Notes: generated by a model from the sequence alone, not told the origin. 64,000 nucleotides of DNA from CAZWSX01 sp964636985 (GCA_964636985.1 CAZWSX010000003.1:361627-425626), one strand, 5' to 3'; positions 9,054 through 18,670 are shown, counted from the stretch's first letter. A program made the numbers and translations.

Positions 9054-9935
9054 CTATTGGCTTGCTTGATTGGGCGCGGAAAGCAAATAGACGTCGAACT
9101 GCCCGTCCCGCTCGCAAATCGCAGCCAGGCTCTTTCCATCAGGATGCCAGGCCGGGTAATCGTCGCGTTCAGGGTTCTCCGTCCATCGCTGAACGTTTTT
9201 CCCGTCGCGGTCCATCACATAAATTTCCGCGTTGCCATCGCGATGGCTGACAAAAGCGATCCGTTTCCCGTCGGGCGAGAACCGTGGACGAATATCCTGC
9301 AGCGGCGAATCGGTCAGCCGCGTCGCGAGGCCGCCTTCAGCCGGCATCACGTAGATTTCGAAATTGCCGTCGCGGGTCGAGCTGAAAACAAGCTCTGTGC
9401 CGTCAGGCGAGAAGTCGGGCCAGTTGTTGAAGCTGCTGGCGTCGGCCAGCTCCTTGCGGTCGCGCCCATCAGCGCCGATCGAGATCAATCGCTGCCCGCC
9501 GCCATCGGGAAAGTTAAACGCGATCCGCTTGCCGTCGCTCGAAATCGCCGGGCTACGAAGCCCCGAAAATCCGGCCGCCGGCGGAATCTCCACTTCCTCG
9601 TCGCGCTCGGAATTGCGAACGCCGATGGCCACGCTCAAGGGACCTTTGAGTCGCAAGAAAACATAGTGCGGACTGTTGCGCGCCCAATGCGGTTCGAACT
9701 CGCTGGTCGATGCCTTCGGATGCAGCGGCTCGGCTTTCTTCGTCTCCAGATCAAGCCGCATCAATCGCAACAGCGTCGGCTTCTCGAGTTCCGCATACAG
9801 AATCGATTTCTGCTTCCAATCGAACGTAGGGCTGAACTTGAGCCGCCCATCCTCGGTAAGGCGAATCGGCTCGGCGGACGACGCTACGCTCGCCAAAGCA
9901 AGAGTAACCAGGACCAATAGTCCTATCCGCGCCAT
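9054..9935 (-). CDS. TolB/WD40-like beta-propeller secreted protein
   Basis: A 293-residue protein with a signal peptide (first about 20 residues, MARIGLLVLVTLALASVASS) and PD40/TolB-type blades. Repeated segments read SSDGKRIAF, SPDGTELVFSS, SPDGKRIAFVSHRDG and HPDGKSLAAICERDG, about 40 residues apart. This looks like a small periplasmic beta-propeller; its ligand is unknown. It lies 12 bases after the DUF1501 gene on the same strand, so the two are probably cotranscribed. Confidence 0.82.
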   Translation of the reverse strand: MARIGLLVLVTLALASVASSAEPIRLTEDGRLKFSPTFDWKQKSILYAELEKPTLLRLMRLDLETKKAEPLHPKASTSEFEPHWARNSPHYVFLRLKGPLSVAIGVRNSERDEEVEIPPAAGFSGLRSPAISSDGKRIAFNFPDGGGQRLISIGADGRDRKELADASSFNNWPDFSPDGTELVFSSTRDGNFEIYVMPAEGGLATRLTDSPLQDIRPRFSPDGKRIAFVSHRDGNAEIYVMDRDGKNVQRWTENPERDDYPAWHPDGKSLAAICERDGQFDVYLLSAPNQASQ

Positions 9936-9947
9936 AAGGCCTCCCGC

Positions 9948-11309
9948 TCAAACCAGCCCAGGAATAACGCGACCATTCGCTAGCACGCGCATCTCCGCGC
10001 GGGCTTCGGAATTGACGCCTGCCAGCTCGGCAATCGTCGTACCAACGTGCAGCGGCGAATAGGGCTCGGTCTTGGGGTATTCCCCGCGAGCATCGCTCTC
10101 GCCGATCACGCGCCCGGGTTCGACTCCCGCGCCCGACCAGAGCGAGAAGTAGCAAGGCGGCCAGTGGTCCCGCGCCGCCCGTGCGCTAATGCGGGGCGTT
10201 CGTCCGAATTCCCCCATGCACACCACCAAGGTCTGATCGATCAACCCGCGGTCGTACAAGTCGTCCAATAGCGCCGAGTAAACGCGATCGAGAATCGGGC
10301 AGTGCCAGTCTTGCAACAACTCGAAGTTGTAGATGTGCGTATCCCAACCGAACTCGAAGCCGGGATTGATCGCCTCGACGTGCCGACTGTAGTTCAGTTG
10401 GATATAAGGAACACCTGCCTCGGCTAAGCGCCGCGCAAGCAGCGCGCTTTGCCCAAAAACGGTCCAGCCATAGCGATCACGGGTCTTCTTGGATTCTTGC
10501 GTCAGATCGAAAGCAGCCTTCGCCGGGCCATTGGTCAACAAATCGAAAGCCCGGCTCGTCGCACGATTCCATGGCCCGCCAAGATCGTGTGCCGCAGCCA
10601 CCCGATCGAGCCGCTGCGACAGCTGCCGCCGATCGACTATCCGCGCGGGGTTGATATCGTCGAGCCACTGCAAGCCCGGCAGATTGATTTCCCCTTGCTG
10701 GTCGCAACCAATCAAAAACGGATCGTGTGCTCGGCCCAGCGTCCCGCCGCCAAAGCCTTCGATGCGGCGAGCACCGTCCATCACAACGCCGCTCGCGATC
10801 GAAAAGAACGGCGGCAAAACGTCGTCATGCCCGCGATGCTTGGCGATGATCGAGCCAAAGTTCGGCTGCACCGGCTGCGGCAGCTCCTCGAAGCCCGTGA
10901 GCGCCACCGTTCCCGCATCAGGGTGTCCCGGCGCCGTCGTCGCGTGCGACCTTACCAGCGTGAAGCGATCGCTCCGTTTAGCCATCTGCGGCAAGAGTTC
11001 GGTGAAGTGCACGCCCGGCGTTCGTGTGGGAATCACGCCAAACGGTCCACGAAACTCCGCCGGCGCGTTGGGCTTGGGGTCGCACGTATCGAGATGACTG
11101 GGAGCGCCCCACAAGAAGACAAAGATCACCGACTTCGCCCGTGCGCGCTTCGCGCTCTCCGCAGCAAGAGCCGAGGCGCCCATCCCCGAGATACCACTCA
11201 AGCTGGCGCCCAACGGGAGTGCCGTTGCCAGCCGCAACATCGAACGACGCGAGACGCCGCCGCAGGTGCGGGCGTCAAAGGCGCCGATATCGATGATGCG
11301 ATCGTCCAC
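9948..11309 (-). CDS. DUF1501 protein with Tat signal
   Basis: A 453-residue DUF1501 protein, an alkaline-phosphatase-superfamily (sulfatase-like) fold expanded in Planctomycetota. The twin-arginine leader SRRSMLRLATALPLG is near residues 21-35. Family stretches visible are FLWGAPSHLDTCDPKPNAP, GHPDAGTVALTGF, and near the C-terminus LVVCMGEFGRTPRISARAAR followed by DHWPPCYFSLWSG. The start is GTG at 11309. The role is unknown, but members are exported in folded form. It is the first gene of a pair with the beta-propeller gene. Confidence 0.88.
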   Translation of the reverse strand: MDDRIIDIGAFDARTCGGVSRRSMLRLATALPLGASLSGISGMGASALAAESAKRARAKSVIFVFLWGAPSHLDTCDPKPNAPAEFRGPFGVIPTRTPGVHFTELLPQMAKRSDRFTLVRSHATTAPGHPDAGTVALTGFEELPQPVQPNFGSIIAKHRGHDDVLPPFFSIASGVVMDGARRIEGFGGGTLGRAHDPFLIGCDQQGEINLPGLQWLDDINPARIVDRRQLSQRLDRVAAAHDLGGPWNRATSRAFDLLTNGPAKAAFDLTQESKKTRDRYGWTVFGQSALLARRLAEAGVPYIQLNYSRHVEAINPGFEFGWDTHIYNFELLQDWHCPILDRVYSALLDDLYDRGLIDQTLVVCMGEFGRTPRISARAARDHWPPCYFSLWSGAGVEPGRVIGESDARGEYPKTEPYSPLHVGTTIAELAGVNSEARAEMRVLANGRVIPGLV

Positions 11310-11522
11310 CTTCGGGCTCCGAAACGATCCTGGTCACAAGAGAATACCAAGGCGACTAACAAACTCGTAATCGTTCGATCGAAAAGTAATTCGCGCCGGC
11401 TTTACATCGGGTCGCGAATCTCAGTTGCTTAACTACTTCACCTTCTAGCATACGCTCCCGAACAACTGCGACGCGACCAGGTAAGTCACAGCAAACGTGC
11501 CTTCGCGTCGTTGAACTCCCCT
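11310..11522. other. Upstream flank of the broken paralog
   Basis: No gene is seen. From about 11470 to 11522 the sequence resembles the stretch before the intact gene at 11903; for example GCAAACGTGCCTTCGC here against GCCAAAGTGCTTTCGC at about 11855. The duplication therefore seems to include the upstream region as well as the first codons. Confidence 0.5.
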
Positions 11523-11687
11523 ATGACATCTTATCGTCTTGGCCTGGCCACCATGCTCCTCGTTTCGGGGGCCTGCGGGCTTGTTTTTCAAACCACTTGG
11601 TTGCGCGCAACGCCGCGAAACATACCGCGCAACAAACGACCCGCTCGCGGCGCAGGCGGAACGCGATCTGAGAAGCTTCCGCGCTAA
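11523..11687 (+). pseudogene. Truncated copy of the spermidine-synthase-like gene
   Basis: A 54-codon reading frame. Its first 28 codons match the start of the intact gene at 11903: 26 of 28 residues are identical, including MTSYRL and SGACGLVFQTTWLR. By my count 67 of 84 bases are identical, and 11 of the 13 differing codons are synonymous. After TTWLR the similarity stops, and a short unrelated tail leads to TAA at 11685. The synonymous bias indicates that the copy was once a translated paralog and was later truncated. It is not expected to be functional. Confidence 0.8.
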
Positions 11688-11902
11688 CGCTCGGTAGCAA
11701 AGTTTTCGCAAAAAACCACCGCGGCCGCAACGAATCGTCAAGCTGCCGCTATCTAAGACCTGCGCTCGGTATAAAGTAGCTGAGACGAGGTGAGCGAACC
11801 CGTTCACCAGGCTTTCCGACGCTGAGAACCGCGACGCAACTGGGCACGTACCAGCCAAAGTGCTTTCGCACCCTTTGGCTTTTCGCCCAGTGGACCCTCG
11901 AC
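11688..11902. other. Non-coding gap before the intact gene
   Basis: No gene is seen. It contains a near-palindrome at about 11791-11810 (GGTGA and TTCACC arms around a CG-rich centre), which may be regulatory or a leftover of the deleted paralog. The promoter of the 11903 gene should be here, but no clear -10/-35 pair stands out. Confidence 0.4.
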
Positions 11903-14900
11903 ATGACTTCTTATCGCCTCAAACTAGCCCTGATGCTGCTCGTTTCGGGAGCATGCGGGCTCGTCTTTCAAACCACTTGGCTGCGTGAATTCCGCCTGAT
12001 CTTTGGTGGATCGACCCCCGCCACAGCCGCCGTGCTCGCCGTTTTTATGGGCGGGCTGGGAATTGGCAACGCTCTCTTCGGCAGCTTCGCCGAACGATCT
12101 AAAAACCCGCTTCGGCTCTACGGCTTGCTCGAAGGTGGAATTGCCCTCAGCGCCATGCTCAGCCCATTTGCTCTCAAGCTGGCGATGTCGATCTACACGC
12201 AACTAGGCGGACAGTCGGCCCTGGGGCCTCTCGGCGCCACGCTGGTGCGGCTTGGGCTCGCCACCGTGGTGATGGGCATTCCCACCATCCTGATGGGTGG
12301 AACTTTGCCCGCCGTCGCAAAAGCGGTCACCACTCATTCCGATGTCCAACGCCGATGGCTGGCCGCCTTCTACGGACTGAACACACTCGGCGCCGTCCTG
12401 GGCACTCTGTTGGCAACCTTTGTGCTGCTGGAAAGCCTCGGCCACACGGCAACGCTATTCGCTGCATGCGCTGCCAACTTGCTTTTGGCCGTGACCGCGT
12501 GGTTCATCTCGTCGAAGCCCGCGCCCGTCGAAGCCCTGCCAAAGAAAACCAAGCGCGAGCGAAAAAAAGAACACGACGTCAACCACATCGACGCGGAACG
12601 GCCCGCAAAGCCGACGGAAGAACTCGCGTTGCCGATGTGGAGCATCTATCTGACGGCCGCCCTTTGTGGATGCATCTTCTTCCTGATGGAGTTGATCTGG
12701 GACCGCATGTTGACGCCGCTCCTGGGCGGATCGACGTTCACCTTCGCCGTGATTCTGGCGACGGTCCTGTTGGGTATAGGGATCGGCGGTTTGCTTTACC
12801 CGGTGATCGCTCGAAGGTTTGGCGTTACCCCCGCGCTCTTGGCAATCATGTGCGCGGCACAGGCGCTGACGATTGCGATTCCCTTAGCCTTAGGTGATCA
12901 AGTGGCTGTCTTCACAGCTTGGGTCCGCTCTCACCACGTCTCGAATTTCGCCACCCTCGTCCGCAGCTGGTTCATGATCACGACGATTGTTGTCTTCCCC
13001 ACATCGTTGATCGCGGGCATGCAGTTCCCCATTCTCGCCGCTTTGCTCGGCCGCGGCGATACCAATGTCAGTCGGCAGTACGGTTGGCTCGTCTTCTGGA
13101 ACACGTGCGGCTCGATCCTCGGTGCGCTGGCCGGAGGCTTCGGGCTGATTCCATTGCTCACCGCCACGGGCGCGTGGCGTATCTCGGCAGCCGTACTGGC
13201 CGTGCTGGCCATCGTGTGGGCGATCGTCGCGATTTGCGCCACCACCAAGCGAATCGGCGCCGCGGCGGCATTTGCCATTACTGCTGTTGCCGTGGTCTGT
13301 CTCTTCGCCATGGGTCCCACACCCTTCTGGCGGCACAGCGGCATCGGGGCGGGACGCGTCCGGCTCGCCAAATGGGGAGCGAACGACGTCAAGAATACAC
13401 TCCTGCAATATCGTTCCACGACCATCTGGGAGGCGGATGGCGTCGAGTCGTCCGTAGCCATCCAATTGACCGATGGCCTCTCGCTCTTGGTAAACGGCAA
13501 GTCGGACGGCAGCGCCATCACCGATCGCGATACGCAAATCATGCTCGGCCTCCTGGCGCCGCTTCTCCGCGAAAAACTCAGCGACGCCCTCGTCGTCGGA
13601 CTCGGAACAGGCGAAACGGCCGGTTGGCTCGCCGAGTGTCCCGATACCAAGCGCGTCGACGTTATCGAACTCGAGCCCGCTGTCGGCGAAATGGGCCGCC
13701 GCTGCGGCGAGCTCAACTTCAACGTCATGAACCACCCCAAAGTCAATCTGATCTACAACGACGCGCGAGAAGTACTTCTTACCACGCCCAATCAATACGA
13801 CCTGGTCGTCTCCGAGCCCTCCAATCCCTACCGGGCAGGCGTGGCCAGCCTCTTCACCGACGAGTACTACGCCGCCGCGAAGAAGCGCCTTCGGCCGCGC
13901 GGTGTCTTTGTGCAATGGCTCCAAGGCTACGAAGTCGATGTGCTCACCGTGCAAACCGTCTTCGCAACGCTGCTGCGGCAGTTCAAACACGTTGAGGTGT
14001 GGAGCGGGATCGCCAACGATTTGATCCTGGTCTGCCGCGACGATGACGAGCCTTACGACTGGGAAAACATCGGCTCGCGGCTGGGCCAACATCCCTTTCA
14101 GCAAGGAGTGCGGGCGGCATGGAACATGTACGACATCGAGGGCGTCGCCGCGCACTACGTGGCCGGAGTCAAAACGGTGCGCGGCCAGGCCGAGATCGCC
14201 GGCTTCTTCAACAGCGACGATCAAAACTCTTTGGAATACGCATTCGCTCGCTCCGTGGCCTCCTGGCAAGGTCAATCGACCGTCCAGGACGCAACGCTCT
14301 TTAGCATGATCGACCTGCGGAAAAAGGCGCTGCAAGACTCCGACGGCGAGCCACCAGCAAAGGACCTTGCCCCCGATCCCGAACGGACACGCGAACGTCG
14401 TATCTCAATGCTCGCTCGGCATCATGAGTCGCTGTTTGTCGAGGGCGAAGATTCAGCCAGGGAAGCTCGCCGCCTGTCGCTTCAACAGGCCGGAGAACGC
14501 GAAATCGAGAAGTCGCTGTACATTTGGGGCACGCAGACCGACGATCCTCACGACGCCATCCAATGCTGCTTGATGGCGCCGATCTTTGGTTTGAAAGACC
14601 CACCCAGGATGAAAGCCACCATCGATCGCCTGGCGAAATGGTCGCCCAACGACACCGCCGTGTTGGAACCGTACTACTACTATGTGATTCAAGACTTCGC
14701 CACTTGCGATAACAAGGTTTTTGAGGCGTTCGATCGATTGCGCTCGGACCCGTGGATCGACCACCACGTCGTGTTTTTCTTTTTCCGAGCGGTTGTTGCG
14801 CGAGGCCACGACGACAAGGAATTCCGGCGAAAGGCCTACGAGGCGCTGAAACAACCGTTTCCTGGATTCGCGGCCGACTTGGAACGCCGTTCCACCCTGA

Positions 14901-15079
14901 TGGAACTTGCGGTAATGCTCGATCCAAAGACGGCCGCGGAGGCGTTCCGCGCGCACGAGCGCTACCTCGACTGGAGCGAACAGTACCTAAAACCCAGAGC
15001 AAACGCCTACCGCGCGGTCAACGATCCCATGACTGAACAAGCACTGCGCGACTTGGCCAACTTCCGCGCGAATAAGTAG
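11903..15079 (+). CDS. Membrane-fused spermidine-synthase-like protein
   Basis: A 1058-residue protein. The N-terminal half carries about a dozen hydrophobic segments (roughly residues 5-205 and 245-475) split by a charged linker rich in Lys/Glu (about 211-240). A spermine/spermidine synthase-like Rossmann domain follows at about 500-750, with VVGLGTGETAGWL as the SAM-type glycine motif, DVIELEP at the strand 2 acidic end, and SEPSNPYRAGVASLFT. The last 300 residues are helical with no family I recognise. Fused MFS/spermidine-synthase proteins are common in Planctomycetota, and their substrate is unknown. A broken paralog of its first exon-like segment lies just upstream. Confidence 0.82.
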   Translation: MTSYRLKLALMLLVSGACGLVFQTTWLREFRLIFGGSTPATAAVLAVFMGGLGIGNALFGSFAERSKNPLRLYGLLEGGIALSAMLSPFALKLAMSIYTQLGGQSALGPLGATLVRLGLATVVMGIPTILMGGTLPAVAKAVTTHSDVQRRWLAAFYGLNTLGAVLGTLLATFVLLESLGHTATLFAACAANLLLAVTAWFISSKPAPVEALPKKTKRERKKEHDVNHIDAERPAKPTEELALPMWSIYLTAALCGCIFFLMELIWDRMLTPLLGGSTFTFAVILATVLLGIGIGGLLYPVIARRFGVTPALLAIMCAAQALTIAIPLALGDQVAVFTAWVRSHHVSNFATLVRSWFMITTIVVFPTSLIAGMQFPILAALLGRGDTNVSRQYGWLVFWNTCGSILGALAGGFGLIPLLTATGAWRISAAVLAVLAIVWAIVAICATTKRIGAAAAFAITAVAVVCLFAMGPTPFWRHSGIGAGRVRLAKWGANDVKNTLLQYRSTTIWEADGVESSVAIQLTDGLSLLVNGKSDGSAITDRDTQIMLGLLAPLLREKLSDALVVGLGTGETAGWLAECPDTKRVDVIELEPAVGEMGRRCGELNFNVMNHPKVNLIYNDAREVLLTTPNQYDLVVSEPSNPYRAGVASLFTDEYYAAAKKRLRPRGVFVQWLQGYEVDVLTVQTVFATLLRQFKHVEVWSGIANDLILVCRDDDEPYDWENIGSRLGQHPFQQGVRAAWNMYDIEGVAAHYVAGVKTVRGQAEIAGFFNSDDQNSLEYAFARSVASWQGQSTVQDATLFSMIDLRKKALQDSDGEPPAKDLAPDPERTRERRISMLARHHESLFVEGEDSAREARRLSLQQAGEREIEKSLYIWGTQTDDPHDAIQCCLMAPIFGLKDPPRMKATIDRLAKWSPNDTAVLEPYYYYVIQDFATCDNKVFEAFDRLRSDPWIDHHVVFFFFRAVVARGHDDKEFRRKAYEALKQPFPGFAADLERRSTLMELAVMLDPKTAAEAFRAHERYLDWSEQYLKPRANAYRAVNDPMTEQALRDLANFRANK

Positions 15080-15118
15080 CGCAATGAATTCTATTTACAT
15101 CCCACAACGAGTTTCACG

Positions 15119-16528
15119 ATGAATCGTTTTGCCGTTGCCTGCCTCTTTGCGGTTTCTGTCGTTCTTACCAGAAACGGCCTCGCCGACGACGTCTTGAAAG
15201 TCGGCGTCGCCAAAACCGACATCACGCCGCCTGTTGGCTGTCGAATGTGCGGGTACTTCAACGAGCGATTCAACACCGGGACCAAAGATCCCCTGCATGC
15301 CAAGGCCATCGCCTGGATTCAAGGCGAGACCAAGGTCGTCTTCGTCGCCTGCGATCTCATTGGACTCTCGGCCTCGATCACCGCCGATGCACGGAAGCAA
15401 ATCGAAGCTCGGACCAGCACGCCGGCCGATCACGTTATCGTCCATGGAACGCACTCGCACACCGGGCCGCTCTACGGCGGCGCGATGCGGAACTACTTCC
15501 ATCGTCTGGCCATCGAGCGCGACGGCAAGGACGCCGCCGAGCCCATCGATTACCCCAAGTTCCTCGCCGCGAAAATCGCCGAGGCCGCCGAAACAGCAAT
15601 CAACAATGTCCGCCCCGCCACGCTAGAAACGGGCATCGGCGAAGAGACGGAACTCTCGTTCAATCGCCGCTGGCATCTGACCGATGGAACCGTTCAATTC
15701 AATCCAGGCCGCGGCAATCCCAAACTAGTTCGCCCAGCGGGTCCAATCGATCCCGATCTCGGCATCGTGCTGGTCCGCGACGCCGAAACCAAACAGCCGA
15801 CCGCGAGCCTCACCTCCTTCGCACTCCACTTAGACACCGTCGGCGGAACGCTCTACGCAGCCGACTATCCCTACTACCTGGAAAAGGGGCTGCAAAGCAA
15901 GTTCGGCGAGAACTTCCTCAGCATCTTCGGCACCGGAACCTGCGGCGACATAAACCACGTCGACTTCCATCTCAAGGAGGCCCCCAAGCACGACAAGATC
16001 GAGTCTGACCGGATCGGCTCAGCCCTCGCTGAACGCGTGCTGGAAACCCTCCCGCGTCTGGAGCGGCAAACTCGCCCCATCCTGGCAGTGAAACGGACCG
16101 CGTTCGAGGCTCCCAAGCAGCAGTATCCACCCGAGCGCGTCGCAATCGCCAAACGCGACATGGCCAAAGTGGGAACCAACCAGGCCACGTTCCTGGAACA
16201 AGTCGAAACGGTCAAGATCGTCGAGTTAAGCGAACACGAGCCGGACACCGTTCAAATCGAAGTCCAGGCAATTCGCCTCACCAGCGACACAGCGATCATC
16301 GCCATTCCCGGTGAAGTCTTCGTGCAACTAGGCCTGGGGATCAAGCTCAACTCCCCTTTCAAAACGACGCTCGTGATCGAACTCTGCAACAACAGCCCGG
16401 CCTACATCCCGACCAAGCGAGCCTTCGTTGAAGGAAGCTACGAAACCATCAATAGCCGCACCGTCCCCGGCACCGGCGAGAAAATGGTCGCCGCAGCCAT
16501 CGACTTGCTGGAGTCGCTCAAGCCGTAG
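15119..16528 (+). CDS. Neutral/alkaline ceramidase-like secreted protein
   Basis: A 469-residue protein with a signal peptide (MNRFAVACLFAVSVVLT, cleavage near residue 22) and the start of the neutral/alkaline non-lysosomal ceramidase N-terminal domain: LKVGVAKTDITPPVGC. Metal-binding candidates are HGTHSHTGP (about residues 101-109) and the His in FALHLDTVGG. A GTGTCGDINHVDF stretch corresponds to the active-site region. Many planctomycete members of this family have no tested lipid substrate, so a general hydrolase role is safer. It lies 39 bases after the synthase-like gene and is probably cotranscribed. Confidence 0.75.
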   Translation: MNRFAVACLFAVSVVLTRNGLADDVLKVGVAKTDITPPVGCRMCGYFNERFNTGTKDPLHAKAIAWIQGETKVVFVACDLIGLSASITADARKQIEARTSTPADHVIVHGTHSHTGPLYGGAMRNYFHRLAIERDGKDAAEPIDYPKFLAAKIAEAAETAINNVRPATLETGIGEETELSFNRRWHLTDGTVQFNPGRGNPKLVRPAGPIDPDLGIVLVRDAETKQPTASLTSFALHLDTVGGTLYAADYPYYLEKGLQSKFGENFLSIFGTGTCGDINHVDFHLKEAPKHDKIESDRIGSALAERVLETLPRLERQTRPILAVKRTAFEAPKQQYPPERVAIAKRDMAKVGTNQATFLEQVETVKIVELSEHEPDTVQIEVQAIRLTSDTAIIAIPGEVFVQLGLGIKLNSPFKTTLVIELCNNSPAYIPTKRAFVEGSYETINSRTVPGTGEKMVAAAIDLLESLKP

Positions 16529-16621
16529 AATGGTGCATGCGAAGGTTGGTCGAGCGAAGTATAACGGTAGGTATTCTGAGTAAACGATTTTGTACGCTAG
16601 AACACCCAGGAGTTTTCGTCC

Positions 16622-17083
16622 GTGAGCGCAGACGCAAATTTGGCCGCACTAAATGTCACCTTGCCCCCGCCCCCCAAGCCCGCCGGCGTTTATAAGCCGG
16701 TGATCGTCGTCGGCAACCTTGCCTACGTCTCGGGGCACGGACCATTGATGCCCGACGGAAGTTTGATGACGGGCCGCGTCGGGGCCCAGGTCGATCAACA
16801 AGCCGGCTACAACGCCGCCAGGCAAACCGGCCTGGCCATCCTGGCCACGCTCAAGAACCACTTCGGCAGCCTCGACAAAATCAAGCGCGTCATCAAGACG
16901 CTCGGGATGGTCAATTGCACGCCCGAGTTCGCCAACCACCCGGCGGTGATCAACGGCTTTAGCGAACTCTGCGCCCAGATTTGGGGCCCCGACCACGGCG
17001 TGGGCGCACGCAGCGCTGTCGGCATGGGTTCGCTTCCCACGAACATCACGGTCGAAATCGAAGTCATCTTCGAATTGGCTTAA
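16622..17083 (+). CDS. RidA/YjgF family protein
   Basis: A 153-residue member of the RidA (YjgF/YER057c/UK114) family, in which enamine/imine deamination protects pyridoxal-phosphate enzymes. The middle has GYNAARQTGLAILATLKNHF and the end FELAxx-like beta strand typical of the longer RidA subgroup; GARSAVGMGSLPTNITVEIE is the usual C-terminal signature. The start is GTG 16622 with AGGAG about 10 bases upstream. The archetypal catalytic Arg of the GxRS-type motif corresponds to GARSAVG. Confidence 0.9.
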   Translation: MSADANLAALNVTLPPPPKPAGVYKPVIVVGNLAYVSGHGPLMPDGSLMTGRVGAQVDQQAGYNAARQTGLAILATLKNHFGSLDKIKRVIKTLGMVNCTPEFANHPAVINGFSELCAQIWGPDHGVGARSAVGMGSLPTNITVEIEVIFELA

Positions 17084-17098
17084 AGCCGGAGAACTGAC

Positions 17099-17578
17099 GT
17101 GTCGGCGGCGGTTTCGGATACGGTAGTGGACATTGCACCCCGGCGTGCCAGCGGGATGGACTATCTATTCCACCTGGCCTTGTTCACCACCTGCTTTGTC
17201 GTCCTGTTTCTCGCGCTCGTATTCCGAGTGCGTGAACCCGACAAAATCATCGTCCCGATTTTCAACGAGCCGCTGCCGCCATCCTGCACGATGAAAACGC
17301 TAACGGGCTACGATTGCCCCGGCTGCGGGCTCACTCGATCATTTGTGAGCCTCGCCCACGGCAACATCGTCCGCGCGTTCACGTTCAACTTCGCCGGTCC
17401 GCTTCTCTTTTCGCTGATGGCCTTTCAGCTGGTCTACCGGCCCTGGCAACTGTGGCGAATCCGCAACGGCCAGCGCGAGTTCGACCTCACCACGCCAGGC
17501 GGACTGGCACTCGGCGCCATCGCGATCGTCCTAGTCCTGCAATGGGCAATCCGAGCCGGGCTATCGATGTCGGCGTAG
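17099..17578 (+). CDS. DUF2752 membrane protein
   Basis: A 159-residue membrane protein with three hydrophobic segments (about residues 22-45, 95-115 and 132-156). The DUF2752 signature is clear: GYDCPGCGLTRSF near residues 70-82, followed by LAHGNIVRAF. Function is unknown. The GTG start at 17099 follows the RidA stop by 15 bases with CCGGAGAA as the ribosome site, so the two are likely cotranscribed. Confidence 0.88.
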   Translation: MSAAVSDTVVDIAPRRASGMDYLFHLALFTTCFVVLFLALVFRVREPDKIIVPIFNEPLPPSCTMKTLTGYDCPGCGLTRSFVSLAHGNIVRAFTFNFAGPLLFSLMAFQLVYRPWQLWRIRNGQREFDLTTPGGLALGAIAIVLVLQWAIRAGLSMSA

Positions 17579-17585
17579 CAAGACA

Positions 17586-17613
17586 CCCGTAGCCGCGTTC
17601 GCCAGAACGCGGT
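17586..17613. repeat. Dispersed hairpin, GCGTTC family
   Basis: Perfect 8-bp inverted repeat CCGCGTTC / GAACGCGG around GCCA, preceded by CCCGTAG. Related copies are at about 29652-29676 (same orientation) and 44333-44360 (opposite orientation). It sits between two convergent genes. Confidence 0.7.
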
Positions 17614-17626
17614 GAAGCTCCAACCG

Positions 17627-18670
17627 CTACCGCTCCCACCGAAAAATCTTTAGCGCCACCGCAAACGACCCCACGCCCCAAGCCAGCAACATCAGCGCCG
17701 GCTTCCAAAGCGTAATCAGCGATTCTCCCTCCAGCATGATCCCGCGCAAAATGTTCACCAGGCACGTCAGCGGCAACGCCTGAATGAATGGCTGAAAGAA
17801 AGCCGGGAAACGGTCGGCCGAAAAGAAGACGCCCGACCCAATCCACATCGGTAGCATGATCAAGTTCATCAGCCCGCTGATGGCGTCGATCGTATTCGCC
17901 CGCGAAGCGATCAAGAGTCCAAGTCCGGCGAAACTCGCTCCGCCGAGCAACATCGCAATCGCCAGTTCCAGGTAGTTTCCTTGGCAAGTCACGCCGAACG
18001 CAAGCCAACCGAACAGCAGCAAAAAGGTCATGTCGAACACGGTGAAGATCAACCGCGATAGCATCACGCTCAACAGAAAATCCCCCTTCCGCATCGGCGT
18101 CGCCATCATCCGCTTCAGTAGCTTGCGCATCCGCATGTCGACCAGCACGAAGCCGATCCCCCACATGCCGCCACCCATCAGATTCATGCCAATCAGGCCA
18201 GGCAACAAAAAGTCGATGTAGCGGCTCCCTTTCTCTTCCAGTCGCATTTCCGACACCGCCGGTGCCTGGCTTCCAAGCTGATCTCGCAGAAACACATTCT
18301 CCACCGCCTGACGGGCCAGCACGCTCTCCGCGCGCCGCGGCTCGAACCAATAGTCAGGCGATTCCTTGCTCGTATCGACCACCAGATTCGTCTTGCCCGA
18401 TTGCAGTCGCTTCTTCCAATCCTTGTCGGTCGAGTTGGCCACGACAAATCGCTTGTCGCTCTTCAGTTTTTCTACGAATATTTCAGCCTTCGGCCCGATC
18501 ACGTCGACCAGGTGCGTTTCCTTGGGCTCGCCCCGAAAGGCCAGCCCAAGCGCCGTCAGCATGAGTAGTGGGAACGCGTACGTCCAAAAAACAGCCTCCG
18601 GCTCGCGGAGGAATTGCTTCACCCGCGCCGTGATCAGTTGCACTAGCGCCGACCCGCGTCCGCCACTCAT
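17627..18670 (-). CDS. ABC-2 type transporter permease
   Basis: A 347-residue permease of the ABC-2 family. It has one N-terminal helix (about 25-45), a soluble region (about 50-165), then five hydrophobic segments (about 172-350), including LLPGLIGMNLMGGGMWGIGF and LMNLIMLPMWIGSGVFF. Such permeases work with DrrA/CcmA-type ATPases to export drugs, lipids or polysaccharides. Its ATG lies immediately after the ATPase gene stop, with no gap, so the pair is coupled. The substrate is unknown. Confidence 0.88.
   Translation of the reverse strand: MSGGRGSALVQLITARVKQFLREPEAVFWTYAFPLLMLTALGLAFRGEPKETHLVDVIGPKAEIFVEKLKSDKRFVVANSTDKDWKKRLQSGKTNLVVDTSKESPDYWFEPRRAESVLARQAVENVFLRDQLGSQAPAVSEMRLEEKGSRYIDFLLPGLIGMNLMGGGMWGIGFVLVDMRMRKLLKRMMATPMRKGDFLLSVMLSRLIFTVFDMTFLLLFGWLAFGVTCQGNYLELAIAMLLGGASFAGLGLLIASRANTIDAISGLMNLIMLPMWIGSGVFFSADRFPAFFQPFIQALPLTCLVNILRGIMLEGESLITLWKPALMLLAWGVGSFAVALKIFRWER

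Noticed and set aside
12890..14335. A 481-residue - strand ORF opposite the synthase-like gene
   Set aside because: Antisense shadow of the spermidine-synthase-like gene; it has no recognisable domain.
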